Below, one piece after another: positions 1-8,449 of a stretch of DNA of 64,000 nucleotides (positions are counted from its first letter, which is position 1; every line of letters starts with the position of its first letter). The notes below the pieces were generated by a model that saw nothing but the letters and a program-made list of their open reading frames with translations, made no database searches and had not been told where the DNA came from. The position numbers and the translations under genes were made by a program. This stretch comes from Ruegeria lacuscaerulensis (GTDB taxonomy: Bacteria > Pseudomonadota > Alphaproteobacteria > Rhodobacterales > Rhodobacteraceae), in assembly GCF_013034685.1 (NCBI RefSeq), contig NZ_WQGO01000003.1, positions 496,001 through 560,000 on the forward strand. Reading direction: 5' to 3'.

Positions 1-517
1 ATACCCCTATCACTCGGGCCGGGCTTACGGGTTGAAGACACTGTTCAGGAATAACGGTAAGTTTCGCCGGTTCGGACCGCATCGCCCCAAAGGGTTCGAA
101 CCCGACGAGGCCGCCGATATCGCCTGGTCGGATGCCAGTGGTAATCTGTTTCCGGCTGAAAAGGTGGGCTGGCGCGCGTGGCGTCGGTTCGATCATTCAT
201 TCGGGCGGCTACACCATTACTCAGTGCGGTCGCTGGACGGATTCCTGATCAAACGCGACCGGGGTCGGACCAACCATATCCGCATGGATCAGGGTCAGTC
301 CTACTGGCAGGACATGAATGTCAACAAAGAGCAGGACCAATCCATTCTGCCTGCCGCACGGCGGGCCACGCCTCTGCTGGACGAATTGAAAGCAGATACG
401 GAACTTGGTGCGCTTCACGCGACGGCTTGCGACTGGCACCGCGCCAAGATCGCCGAGATCAAGATGCGGCCGGATTGGGTGGAATTCCGGTCTTGGCTGG
501 CAGACAATCTGACGTGA
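1..517 (+). CDS. Glycosyltransferase family 2-like protein, C-terminal part (5' end outside window)
   Basis: The reading frame is open from the first bases of the window, so the true start lies upstream and only about the last 170 residues are seen. Its tail (a HHYSVRSLDGFLIKRDRGR stretch, then an aromatic YW pair and a region ending in DWVEFRSWL) aligns by eye with the C-terminal part of the glycosyltransferase encoded at 3495-4583 (NHYALKSCESYLVKKMRGR). It is therefore probably a paralogous GT2-type enzyme acting on a surface glycan. The nucleotide-sugar binding part and DxD motif are not in the window. It is followed after 5 bases by an alpha/beta-hydrolase-like gene, suggesting one operon running to 5607. 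Donor and acceptor are unknown. Confidence 0.65.
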   Translation, partial: YPYHSGRAYGLKTLFRNNGKFRRFGPHRPKGFEPDEAADIAWSDASGNLFPAEKVGWRAWRRFDHSFGRLHHYSVRSLDGFLIKRDRGRTNHIRMDQGQSYWQDMNVNKEQDQSILPAARRATPLLDELKADTELGALHATACDWHRAKIAEIKMRPDWVEFRSWLADNLT

Positions 518-522
518 CGCCC

Positions 523-1464
523 ATGGCAGACGATCTTTCGAAAGAGCAGCTTCAACCTGAACATCCTGATCGCAAGACCGGGTACGAGCGCATCTTGACC
601 GATCCCGCTCCGCCGTGGTTCGTGGAGCTTTACCCCGGCGGTGATGGCACCGGATTTCTGGAAAAACTCGACCGCCACTCGATCCTGTTTCATCAGCGGT
701 CTGCATCGCAGCTGGTTGTTAGCTTTGACAATATTGCCAACGCAAGCGACCTGTCCTTTGCGCGCGAACCCTGGGGGTGGAAGTTCTTTCGCGATGAGGG
801 GTGGTCGCATATGGGGGTCTTTGCCCGCACCAAAGCCTGGTATCGCGACCCCGAGATCCTGTCTTATTTTGAAAACAAGGCCGCCCAGGGTTTTTTTGGT
901 CGGTTCGATAGGGTGGTGTTTGCAGGGGCTTCGATGGGCGGGTTTGGCGCGCTGACCTTCTCACAGCTTGTTCCGGGCGCGCATGTGATCGCGTTTAATC
1001 CGCAAACCACGCTGGATGAGCGTCTGGTGCCATGGGAAACCCGCTATCGGTTCGGCCGGGTACAGGATTGGGATCTGCCCTTGAGCGATGCGGCGCAGAC
1101 GGTGGGTGCGGCTGGGCGTGCCTATGTATTTTATGACCCTTTCTTCGATCTGGACCGCAAACAGGTCGAGCGTTTGCAAGGCGACAATGTGTTGTTGCTC
1201 AAGACCTGGTTTTCCAACCATTTTGCTGCCCCGATGCTGCGCAAACTGGATATCCTGAAACCGGTCATGCTGGGCGCGATGGACGGCACGTTGGAACCGG
1301 AAGGGTTTTACAAGATGATGCGCGCGCGCCGCCGTTTGCCCTTGTTTATGCGCGGCATCGAGAGCATGGCAGGCGACCGCCATGACGCATTGGTCCGGCA
1401 GGCGCGCCAACGGTTTCGAAGGCTGCGCCGCGCCGCGATGGCCGCCGCAAGCGACGCGTCATGA
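523..1464 (+). CDS. Alpha/beta-hydrolase-fold protein in glycan cluster
   Basis: A 313-residue protein. The frame is open further upstream, to 178, but that extension overlaps the preceding glycosyltransferase; the ATG 5 bases after that gene's stop is the better start. A nucleophile-elbow motif GASMGG (Gly135-Ala-Ser137-Met-Gly139) sits after a beta-strand-like VVFA, as in serine esterases and acyltransferases of the alpha/beta-hydrolase fold. His233 in FSNHFA is a possible catalytic histidine, but this is inference. No signal peptide or membrane segment is visible, so it is probably cytoplasmic. It overlaps the next gene by 4 bases (ATGA), so the two are probably translationally coupled. 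Position between glycosyltransferases suggests a role in modifying or handling a polysaccharide; the substrate is not known. Confidence 0.6.
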   Translation: MADDLSKEQLQPEHPDRKTGYERILTDPAPPWFVELYPGGDGTGFLEKLDRHSILFHQRSASQLVVSFDNIANASDLSFAREPWGWKFFRDEGWSHMGVFARTKAWYRDPEILSYFENKAAQGFFGRFDRVVFAGASMGGFGALTFSQLVPGAHVIAFNPQTTLDERLVPWETRYRFGRVQDWDLPLSDAAQTVGAAGRAYVFYDPFFDLDRKQVERLQGDNVLLLKTWFSNHFAAPMLRKLDILKPVMLGAMDGTLEPEGFYKMMRARRRLPLFMRGIESMAGDRHDALVRQARQRFRRLRRAAMAAASDAS

Positions 1465-3482
1465 CCGCCGCGCGGGGCGTTTTTATCGGTCAGCGTAAGG
1501 ATCGCATGGGCGCGCGTCTGCTGATGATGCTGACCTGCATTCGTTTGGCCGAGGATTTTGGCGCCGACTATAAGGTCAACTGGTTTCCCAAAGGTGCCGA
1601 CGCCCCCGAGTTGGACACGCCTTCGGAGTTGTTCACCCAAAGTTGGATGGACATGCATTTTCTGGATGCGCATGCATTCGATGCGTTGACACAGGACGCA
1701 TTGCCGGTCTGGTCGTTTCTGGGGGACAAATCGCCGGATCGGTTGCAGGCGCATCTGGCCGTGGGTCGCTCGGTCCTGGTCGAGGAAGGGTTCGAGGTCC
1801 TGGCCTTTCCATGGGAGGATATCGAAACCATCCGCCCCCGGTATCGGAACTTCATCCATCGGATTGGATTTGCCGAGGATATCCGAGCGGTCATGGAACA
1901 GGCTGATGCACGGCTTTCGGGGCAGGGGGTGTCAGCCTATCACATACGCCGTGGCGACATTCTGAATGGCGAGCCGTGGAAGCACACCACATGGCCCGCC
2001 AAGATTGAGCCCGAAGAGTTGTACGAGGCGCATCTGGAAAAGACCAAGGGCCAAACGGCAATCATGTTCTCGGACCAACCGGAACTGATCGCCCGGTTCC
2101 AGAGCAAGTTCCCGCAGCTTTTACAGATGTCCGACATCGCCGACCTGTCCAGCCTGTCCCGCGCCAAGCGGGACTTTCTTGAGCTTTATACGATGTCGCG
2201 GGCCGATCAGGTGATTGCGCCAGCAGTTTCAGCATTCTCGATGGCAGCATCGCGGATCGCTGGGTCACAAAGCAAAATGTTCCGTGAGGTTCTGTCCGAG
2301 AGCGAATTAACTGAGGCTCATGAAAAAGTGGTCGAGCGTCTTCGAAATGGACCAAGCGGATTTATCAACGGCTCGGAAGCGGCGCATATTTATGCCAAGG
2401 CCACGTTTCATTTGTATTCATTGCATTCGGCTGACCGTGCGCAGGAAGCGGCAGACATAACCCACGCCTTATTGGACACAGAAGCGGACAATGCGTTCCT
2501 GCCCTTGTTGCAGGCCATAAATTTTTTCTATCTCCAACGGTGGGGCGATGCCCTGCGAATGGCGGACCTCGTACTTGAAAATCCAAACACCTGGCCAGAA
2601 GACTACGCGGTGGCAAGAGCCTTGCGCGCAGCGACCTTGGGTGGGCAGAAGAAAAGATGGAACGCTGCCCGAGAATTCTCTCAGGCTTTCTGGGCCAAAC
2701 CGCTGCGGCCCGACATAACGATTTTTGGCTCGCGCCTGTTGTTTCGGGATCAATTGGCGTATCGCGCATTGCCCCCGGCAGATTGGGCCATGCAAAGAGC
2801 TATCAGGCGGTCTTGGTTCAACTACAATGCGCATATCGCGCAAAGGAAAGTCATTTCGCGCAGGCCCTGCAACTTTGATTTGTTGTTGCTTGATTGGGCT
2901 TTTTTGTCCGTGGACGAAAAAGCGCGTCGGTTACCAAATGACAGGGACCGTTTGCAGATATTACAAGATGGTCTGTTGAACATGACAAATCTGTCCCCTT
3001 TGATACAAATCCCTGAAAATAGCCCAAGCTACCGAAGTTTATCTGGCGCACTGCAATTGCGGTTGGGTGAAACCAACCTGACCACAAAAATCGATCAAGC
3101 CCGAAGAGTTTGCAAAGATTGTCCGGATAATCCTCTGTTTTATAAGAGGCTGTGCGATTTGTACGAAGCTGACGGAGAAATTGCGCAGGCCCGCCTGACC
3201 ATGGCGGAGGCTTTGGCCTGTGACCCGGACAATCCGTTCCTGATCTTCGCTATGGGACAGTTTCTGACACGCAACAACGCAGTGGAACAGGGGCAAAGCC
3301 AGATCATTCAAGCGGCGGATCTGGATGACAATACCGCCGCAATTCAGGGCGAGGCAGGGCAAATCCTATTGCGGCGCGGAGATCGGCAGCAGGCCCGCAG
3401 ATACCTGAAACGCGCGCGCGACCTGTGTCCGACCTTCAAAAAATTCTCGAACCAGCTAAAGCGGGCAGGCGGCGATGGGTGA
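1461..3482 (+). CDS. Fucosyltransferase-like (HxRRGD) glycosyltransferase with C-terminal TPR region
   Basis: A 673-residue protein. Residues 161-166 read HIRRGD, the GDP-sugar binding signature of the alpha-1,2/alpha-1,6 fucosyltransferase superfamily (GT11/GT23/NodZ-like). The N-terminus (GQRKDRMGARLLMMLT) fits the G-x-x-x-x-D-x-x-G-x-R glycine-rich opening seen in such enzymes, and FSDQPELI after the HxRRGD motif fits the second half of the GT-B fold. From about residue 340 the sequence becomes helical, with TPR-like repeats (for example CKDCPDNPLFYKRLCDLYEADG, split here as CKDCPDNP then LYEADG). This would be a GT fused to a long scaffold domain. No membrane segments. The 3' half is visibly poorer in GC than the 5' half. 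It overlaps the upstream gene by 4 bases. Acceptor unknown; fucose as donor is inference. Confidence 0.6.
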   Translation: MTAARGVFIGQRKDRMGARLLMMLTCIRLAEDFGADYKVNWFPKGADAPELDTPSELFTQSWMDMHFLDAHAFDALTQDALPVWSFLGDKSPDRLQAHLAVGRSVLVEEGFEVLAFPWEDIETIRPRYRNFIHRIGFAEDIRAVMEQADARLSGQGVSAYHIRRGDILNGEPWKHTTWPAKIEPEELYEAHLEKTKGQTAIMFSDQPELIARFQSKFPQLLQMSDIADLSSLSRAKRDFLELYTMSRADQVIAPAVSAFSMAASRIAGSQSKMFREVLSESELTEAHEKVVERLRNGPSGFINGSEAAHIYAKATFHLYSLHSADRAQEAADITHALLDTEADNAFLPLLQAINFFYLQRWGDALRMADLVLENPNTWPEDYAVARALRAATLGGQKKRWNAAREFSQAFWAKPLRPDITIFGSRLLFRDQLAYRALPPADWAMQRAIRRSWFNYNAHIAQRKVISRRPCNFDLLLLDWAFLSVDEKARRLPNDRDRLQILQDGLLNMTNLSPLIQIPENSPSYRSLSGALQLRLGETNLTTKIDQARRVCKDCPDNPLFYKRLCDLYEADGEIAQARLTMAEALACDPDNPFLIFAMGQFLTRNNAVEQGQSQIIQAADLDDNTAAIQGEAGQILLRRGDRQQARRYLKRARDLCPTFKKFSNQLKRAGGDG

Positions 3483-3494
3483 GTTTTCCGCTTG

Positions 3495-4583
3495 GTGCCC
3501 CTGCCAAAAATTCGTAGTTTGTTCGCAAAATCTAAACGATCCCGCGACGAAGCTCCGGGCAACAAGAAAGCAGCAGGGCAGTCTTTCATGACCGATCAGG
3601 ATCCACGCTTTATCAGCATTACCCCTATGAAAAACGAAGGCCCCTTCGTGCTGGAATGGGTGGCGCATAACCGGGCGATAGGCGTGGACCAGATCGTGGT
3701 GATGACCAACGATTGTACTGACGGCACAGATGCTCTGCTAGGACGGTTGGATGAGCGTGGTATCGTCACCCATGTAGACAACAACTCGCGCCGCCGGACC
3801 AGCCCGCAGAAACGCGCCTATAATGCTTTCATGCGGATGGACATCGCGCGCCCGCAAGACTGGGTCATTGTGATTGACGCGGATGAGCATATCAACGTCA
3901 AGACCGGCGACAACACGCTGCGCGCGCTGACGCAGGCGATCCCCGAGGCCAGGACCATCTCGATGACATGGCGGCTTTTCGGCAATGCGGGGGTCGAGCG
4001 GTATGAGGATCGGTTTCTGTCGGACCAGTTCCGGCAGGCCGCGCCCGAGCGGATTTTTCGACCTCCGCAAGCGTGGGGCTTTAAGACGATGTTCCAGCGA
4101 GAGCTTTGGGACGCGCTGGGCGTGCACCGGCCCAAGCGCCCGACGGTCGAGACGATGGAGGAATGTCATTGGTACAACGGCTCAGGTAAACGGATGCCTG
4201 ACCGGTACTATGACAAAAGCTGGCGTTCGGCGCGGGATTCGGTGGGGTATGACCTCGTGCAACTGAACCACTACGCCCTGAAATCCTGCGAGAGCTATCT
4301 GGTAAAAAAGATGCGCGGGCGGGCGCATCATTTGGGTGAAAGCCTTGGCATGGAATACTGGAACATGATGAACCAGAACGCCGAGACGAACACATCCATC
4401 GATGTCATTCTGGATCGCAAACGGACGATTTACTACGAGATGCTATCCGACCCCGAAACGGCGCGTTTGCATCATAAATCCTGTGACCTGCATCGCCAGC
4501 ACATTGCCCAGCTGCGCGAACAGCCTGAAATGCGGGAATTGATGCAGCAGATGACATCGGGGTTCGAGGTCAGCCAGCCGTGA
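3495..4583 (+). CDS. Glycosyltransferase family 2-like protein
   Basis: About 362 residues. The core begins ISITPMKNEGPFVLEWVAHN, typical of the Glyco_tranf_2_4 group of GT2 enzymes, and has a DADEH metal-binding motif (DxD type) near residue 129 after a DWVIVI strand. The C-terminal part resembles the truncated gene at the left edge of the window, so these are likely paralogues. Start is uncertain: a GTG at 3495 follows a GGGTGAG sequence at good distance, and an ATG at 3588 would begin just before the conserved domain; the basic N-terminal extension in the longer form could be a membrane-associating tail. No signal peptide. Likely transfers a sugar to a surface polysaccharide with its neighbours. 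Confidence 0.75.
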   Translation: MPLPKIRSLFAKSKRSRDEAPGNKKAAGQSFMTDQDPRFISITPMKNEGPFVLEWVAHNRAIGVDQIVVMTNDCTDGTDALLGRLDERGIVTHVDNNSRRRTSPQKRAYNAFMRMDIARPQDWVIVIDADEHINVKTGDNTLRALTQAIPEARTISMTWRLFGNAGVERYEDRFLSDQFRQAAPERIFRPPQAWGFKTMFQRELWDALGVHRPKRPTVETMEECHWYNGSGKRMPDRYYDKSWRSARDSVGYDLVQLNHYALKSCESYLVKKMRGRAHHLGESLGMEYWNMMNQNAETNTSIDVILDRKRTIYYEMLSDPETARLHHKSCDLHRQHIAQLREQPEMRELMQQMTSGFEVSQP

Positions 4584-4617
4584 GGCAGGGTTTGGGCAGT
4601 AAGGCGAGGGCGCTCTG

Positions 4618-5607
4618 ATGCTGTGGCTACATCTGGGCATGCCCAAAACCGGCACGACCGCTTTGCAGGGGTTTTTGCGCGACAATTCTTCAGCTCTGGC
4701 GGATGCGGGTCTGCACTATATGGAGGCCGGGCGCAGGCGGTTGGAGGGTAAAACCCGACTGGTGATGAGCCACAACATCATCGCCTTTCACATCAACCAG
4801 ACCAATGAGCCCATGGACCCGTTCCGCGCAGCCATGACCAGTGAATTCGACGATCATGCGGATCGGACCTGCCTCGTGTCCTCCGAGATGTTTTATTCGG
4901 TGGATCTGGAGCGTTTGGCGCAGGTATTCGCGGAAATCCCGGCACGGGCGCTGCGGATCACCTTCTATTGCCGCCGCTATTCCGATTTCTTCGAGGCCGA
5001 CTACAAGCAGCGCGCCAAGAACGGTCGTTTGGTGAATGCGGGTTCGGGCTATATCAAGGCGCAGCTTGCGCAGATCGAGGCCAATCCGGCGCAGTATAGT
5101 TTCGCCGCCAAAGTTGCCGACATTCGCACCGCTTTTCCCGGTGTCACCGTGGTGCCGATGCTATATGACCGGGCTGAGATGACGAATGGCCATGTGGTGG
5201 CCGATTTTTTGACGCGGGTCGGGACTCCGGTCGCGGATGACCTGATGGGCCAACAACCTGCCAATCCGTCCCAGTCACGTGCCGCGAGCGAAGCCTTTGG
5301 TATCGTGACCCGCGCAATGGGGCGCAGGAAAAGCCGTCAGTTGCGGCGGACCACACTGGATTTTCCAGTCATGGTGCGCCGCAACGATGTGCTGGAACCG
5401 GACGAGCGCGCGTGGTTGGATGACTACATGGCTGGCCAAGACTTGTCCTTTCAGCGGGAATTCTTCCCTGATCGGCACAGCCTGTTTTCGCAGGTCGAGT
5501 TGAGCGCGCAGGAACAGGCCTTTCGCCGAGACACGCCGCAGGAATATGAGGCGCTAAGGAAGGCATCCGAAATCGTGTTCCGGTTGGCGCTAGAGGCGCA
5601 GCCTTAG
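4618..5607 (+). CDS. Sulfotransferase family protein
   Basis: A 329-residue protein. Residues 8-17 (MPKTGTTALQ) form the 5'-phosphosulfate binding loop characteristic of PAPS-dependent sulfotransferases, right after a short hydrophobic strand (LWLHLG). The central RITFYCRRYSDFFEADYKQ region is in the place of the 3'-phosphate binding segment (R-x-x-x-x-x-x-S) of the family. No membrane anchor, so probably cytoplasmic. A GCGAGGGCG ribosome site precedes the ATG. It is the last gene of the left-edge cluster and suggests that the glycan made by the glycosyltransferases is sulfated. Its stop overlaps the stop of the convergent hydrolase by 4 bases (TTAG). Confidence 0.75.
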   Translation: MLWLHLGMPKTGTTALQGFLRDNSSALADAGLHYMEAGRRRLEGKTRLVMSHNIIAFHINQTNEPMDPFRAAMTSEFDDHADRTCLVSSEMFYSVDLERLAQVFAEIPARALRITFYCRRYSDFFEADYKQRAKNGRLVNAGSGYIKAQLAQIEANPAQYSFAAKVADIRTAFPGVTVVPMLYDRAEMTNGHVVADFLTRVGTPVADDLMGQQPANPSQSRAASEAFGIVTRAMGRRKSRQLRRTTLDFPVMVRRNDVLEPDERAWLDDYMAGQDLSFQREFFPDRHSLFSQVELSAQEQAFRRDTPQEYEALRKASEIVFRLALEAQP

Positions 5608-6491
5608 GGTAAAGTTACCAGCCAGTCAGCCAGCTTGTCACCGATTAGGTGCGGGTTGTCTTCCTGTATGAAATGAATGCCCGACCCGATATCGACGGTC
5701 TGCAAGTTCTGGATGGTCTCGCGGCACCACGCGACGCCGTCTTCCCGGATCGTACCACCAGGGCTGGCATAAAACAGCAACATCGGTATTTCGGTCTCAC
5801 CCATCCATTGACTATAGGCGCTGACGATCTGGTGCATGTCCGAGGGAGCGCCATCAATCGGTATCTCGCGGGGCCAGACCCGCACTGGTTGGCGGCTGCG
5901 CGCGGTTGGGTAGGGCGCGCGGCAGGCGTCCATCTCTTGCTGGGTCAGGTCGCGGACAATGGCGCTGGGCAGGATTTTTTCGACAAACATGTTCAGACCC
6001 GAGATCAGCGCCCATCCCAGTCCCGGTGTGCGCATCATCTTGAATCCGGCGCGGAAATCAGAGGGGAATGCGGCCCATGTCATCGGGCGAATGATCCCTT
6101 CCATAAACGCGATGCCGCGGATGTTTTCGGGATGTCGGCTTGCATAGTGAAACCCAAGGGCCGAACCCCAGTCGTGGATGACCAGTATTACATTCGTCAG
6201 ACCCAGCGCCTTGATGAACCCGTCGACAAAGGGGACGTGATCGACAAACCGATATGGGATGTCGGGTTTGTCCGATTTGCCCATACCGATCAAATCCATC
6301 GCAATGGCGCGATGGCCCTTGGCAGCATAGGGGATGATATTGCGCCACAGATAAGATGAGGTCGGGTTGCCGTGCAGAAACAGAACTGGTGCGCCTTCGC
6401 CCTCATCCACATAGTGAATTTTCTGGCCGTTGACCTCGACATATCTGGAGTCGAACGGAAATTCGGCTGAGATCGGCTTTTCGGAATGCAT
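5604..6491 (-). CDS. Haloalkane dehalogenase (alpha/beta-hydrolase family)
   Basis: A 295-residue alpha/beta hydrolase. Seen: the HGNPTSSYLWRN oxyanion/halide motif (His40-Gly-Asn42), nucleophile motif HDWGSALG with Asp107 followed by Trp108, Glu131 in AFMEG as likely catalytic acid, and His273 in HFIQEDNPH. Asn42 and Trp108 are the halide-stabilising pair and the Asp-Glu-His triad is the HLD-II type (DhaA/LinB). It would hydrolyse carbon-halogen bonds in haloalkanes to alcohols in the cytoplasm, although many marine members have no known natural substrate. The ATG at 6491 is chosen because homologues begin shortly before the FDSRYVEVNG strand; an in-frame extension upstream to 6575 looks non-coding. 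It stands alone, convergent with the sulfotransferase. Confidence 0.85.
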   Translation of the reverse strand: MHSEKPISAEFPFDSRYVEVNGQKIHYVDEGEGAPVLFLHGNPTSSYLWRNIIPYAAKGHRAIAMDLIGMGKSDKPDIPYRFVDHVPFVDGFIKALGLTNVILVIHDWGSALGFHYASRHPENIRGIAFMEGIIRPMTWAAFPSDFRAGFKMMRTPGLGWALISGLNMFVEKILPSAIVRDLTQQEMDACRAPYPTARSRQPVRVWPREIPIDGAPSDMHQIVSAYSQWMGETEIPMLLFYASPGGTIREDGVAWCRETIQNLQTVDIGSGIHFIQEDNPHLIGDKLADWLVTLP

Positions 6492-6671
6492 TGAAGGGGC
6501 CTTTCTGAGGTGCGCGCATGTAAGGCGCTGCGGATGCGTGACCATAGCAGTCCATTTCGGCAGTAGGATAAACAATCGCGTTAGTCGCTAAAGGCGCTGG
6601 GCGGCATGGTCTTCCGATTGTAGCATTCATTTGCCCTTCTGGTCGGGGCCGCAAACAGGAAGGAGCAGTCC

Positions 6672-8144
6672 GTGGTCGATATCCCTAAGCCCTCAGCCCG
6701 GATTGAACTGCTTTCGCGTGCGGCACATCCCGGTTTGATGGATGCTGCGACCGATCCCGATTTGCTGATCGTACTGATCCTGGCCAATCTGATGAGCGAC
6801 CGGCTGTGGCATATCCGCGATCAGATCCTGTCCCGAGTGGACCCGACGGGGCGGGACCTCGCGCCAAACAGCCAGGTCACCCATGAGATGCTGGAGTACA
6901 TCGACCGCCATTTCACCCATGACTTTCCCATGGGCACGGCAGATCGTGTGGGGCTGCTGAACCTTCAGGATGAAAGGGACCGGCTGGGGGCAGAACCTGT
7001 TGATCGCATCAAGGCACAGCTTTGGCGGCACGTGACCCGCCGCCGCTCGGACGGGTTGTTGACCCCCGCGCTGGACATCTTTCCGGTGCTCGAACGAGAT
7101 CAATTGCCGCTTTACATCTACAATACAATCGACGGTTTGCATGCTATGTCGCGTCTGATGGGCCATAAAAAGCACCGGCCTATGGGTGTCACCGTTTGCG
7201 CGGATGAGGCTACGCTGACAACGTCGCTGGCCACAATCCTGCATGGTATTTCGCTGGTGGATGCCTTTATGGTCGGCTCTCCGGGCCACTACACGACGTT
7301 GTTGCAAAAGGACGGCCAGCGGTTCTGGTGCAACGGAAAGCCGGAGTATTTTGATCAGGCCGGGTGGCAGAGGCTCACGAACGGCCCGGATGCCGCCGAC
7401 CCTCTGGCCGAGTTTGACCGACGCGTGCCCTATGCCGACAGGTTTATCACCATGTACGGAACCTTGGTGCTGGACGGCAGGCCAAGTACGATCCCTTCAG
7501 AGCAGTTGGACCGCTTCAATGCGGATTGCAGGGCATTTTTCGGGATTGAGCTGCCGCCGTTCCGAACACTTCGCCACCAAGATGTGACCTTCATCCCTAG
7601 CCGGGCGACAACCGAACAATTGAAGCGTTTTGATACTCTGACCAGCGCGAAAGAGGTGCGCAGCCTGTTGACCGAGCTTGCGGCTTCGGATGAACTCTCG
7701 GTCTTTGGAAAGGCGCGGTATTGCTATCGGGATGTGTCGGTTCTGGCGCCGGGGGCATATCTGGCGAACTGTTTGCGCGGACCGAAACTGCGGCAGGCGG
7801 CGCAGGAAGTTGATGGGGTAGAGGCCGCGCTGGACCGGATCAGGCGGATCGCGGGAGATGTCAGTATCTATGGCCGCCGCGAGAGGATTGCGATGGCCGA
7901 TGAAGCGCTGTTGTTTGATACGGGCGATGATGTGGACCGGGGGCTGTTGCTGCTATCGTTGCTTCTGGCCTCGCCCGGCATCGACGCAGAAGCGAAGCGA
8001 GCCATGCAACTTATCGCTACGGAAGAAGGGACGTTTTTGAACTTGGGCGATACCATTCTGGATGTCGCAACGTTGACGCAAACTGATGCAGCGGTTGGCC
8101 CGACCTTACTGCGGTTGAGCGTTGATGAACTGACCGCGATCTAG
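6672..8144 (+). CDS. Protein of unknown function with a transglutaminase-like Cys-His pattern
   Basis: A 490-residue protein with GTG start after an AGGAGCAG ribosome site. I do not recognise the family. The middle contains Cys176 at the start of a helix-like CADEATLTTSLATILHG, then a turn and GSPGHYTTLL with His206, then FWCNGK with Asn221: the order and spacing of a transglutaminase/papain-like core (Cys at a helix start, His and Asp/Asn on following strands). This is pattern recognition only. The last 150 residues are helical, rich in Leu, Ala and Asp. No signal peptide or membrane span. It lies between a divergently read dehalogenase and a convergent small membrane protein, so context gives no function. 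Confidence 0.6.
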   Translation: MVDIPKPSARIELLSRAAHPGLMDAATDPDLLIVLILANLMSDRLWHIRDQILSRVDPTGRDLAPNSQVTHEMLEYIDRHFTHDFPMGTADRVGLLNLQDERDRLGAEPVDRIKAQLWRHVTRRRSDGLLTPALDIFPVLERDQLPLYIYNTIDGLHAMSRLMGHKKHRPMGVTVCADEATLTTSLATILHGISLVDAFMVGSPGHYTTLLQKDGQRFWCNGKPEYFDQAGWQRLTNGPDAADPLAEFDRRVPYADRFITMYGTLVLDGRPSTIPSEQLDRFNADCRAFFGIELPPFRTLRHQDVTFIPSRATTEQLKRFDTLTSAKEVRSLLTELAASDELSVFGKARYCYRDVSVLAPGAYLANCLRGPKLRQAAQEVDGVEAALDRIRRIAGDVSIYGRRERIAMADEALLFDTGDDVDRGLLLLSLLLASPGIDAEAKRAMQLIATEEGTFLNLGDTILDVATLTQTDAAVGPTLLRLSVDELTAI

Positions 8145-8146
8145 GG

Positions 8147-8449
8147 CTACTCCACCACGATCTCTTGCCGTTGTCGTCCGGTTGTCTTGTCGAAGATCAG
8201 GATGCGGTTGTCGTCCGTGACCACGGCGTACCAGTTGTTCCCGATGGTGACGGCCTGCGCCTTGGCGCCGTCTGGCAGCTCGATCTGATCGGGCAGGGTG
8301 GGGGTTCGGTCCGATAGCCGGATGACAATCAGCGCGAATGTCACTAGAACGCCGCCAATCATCACCGCGGTCAGCAGCATGACCATCCGCCGCAGCAATC
8401 GAAGCTGAGGCGTTTCCTGCGGTTCTTGCGGTTCGGAAGGGACAGTCAT
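8147..8449 (-). CDS. DUF6476-type small membrane protein
   Basis: A 100-residue protein with one clear transmembrane helix (about residues 23-43, MVMLLTAVMIGGVLVTFALI) preceded by a Pro/Glu/Gln-rich cytoplasmic N-terminus and followed by a compact soluble domain (NNWYAVVTDDNRILIFDKTTGR) that looks like one beta-propeller blade or a small beta sheet. The organisation matches the small proteins called DUF6476 in Rhodobacterales; the name is from memory. Function is unknown. Its ATG overlaps the ATG of the divergent pseudouridine synthase (shared CATG), so its promoter and leader must lie inside that coding sequence. A GTG at 8455 is an alternative start. Confidence 0.6.
   Translation of the reverse strand: MTVPSEPQEPQETPQLRLLRRMVMLLTAVMIGGVLVTFALIVIRLSDRTPTLPDQIELPDGAKAQAVTIGNNWYAVVTDDNRILIFDKTTGRQRQEIVVE

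Noticed and set aside
178..522. N-terminal extension of the alpha/beta-hydrolase-like gene
   Set aside because: It overlaps the conserved C-terminus of the preceding glycosyltransferase; the ATG at 523 lies neatly after that gene.
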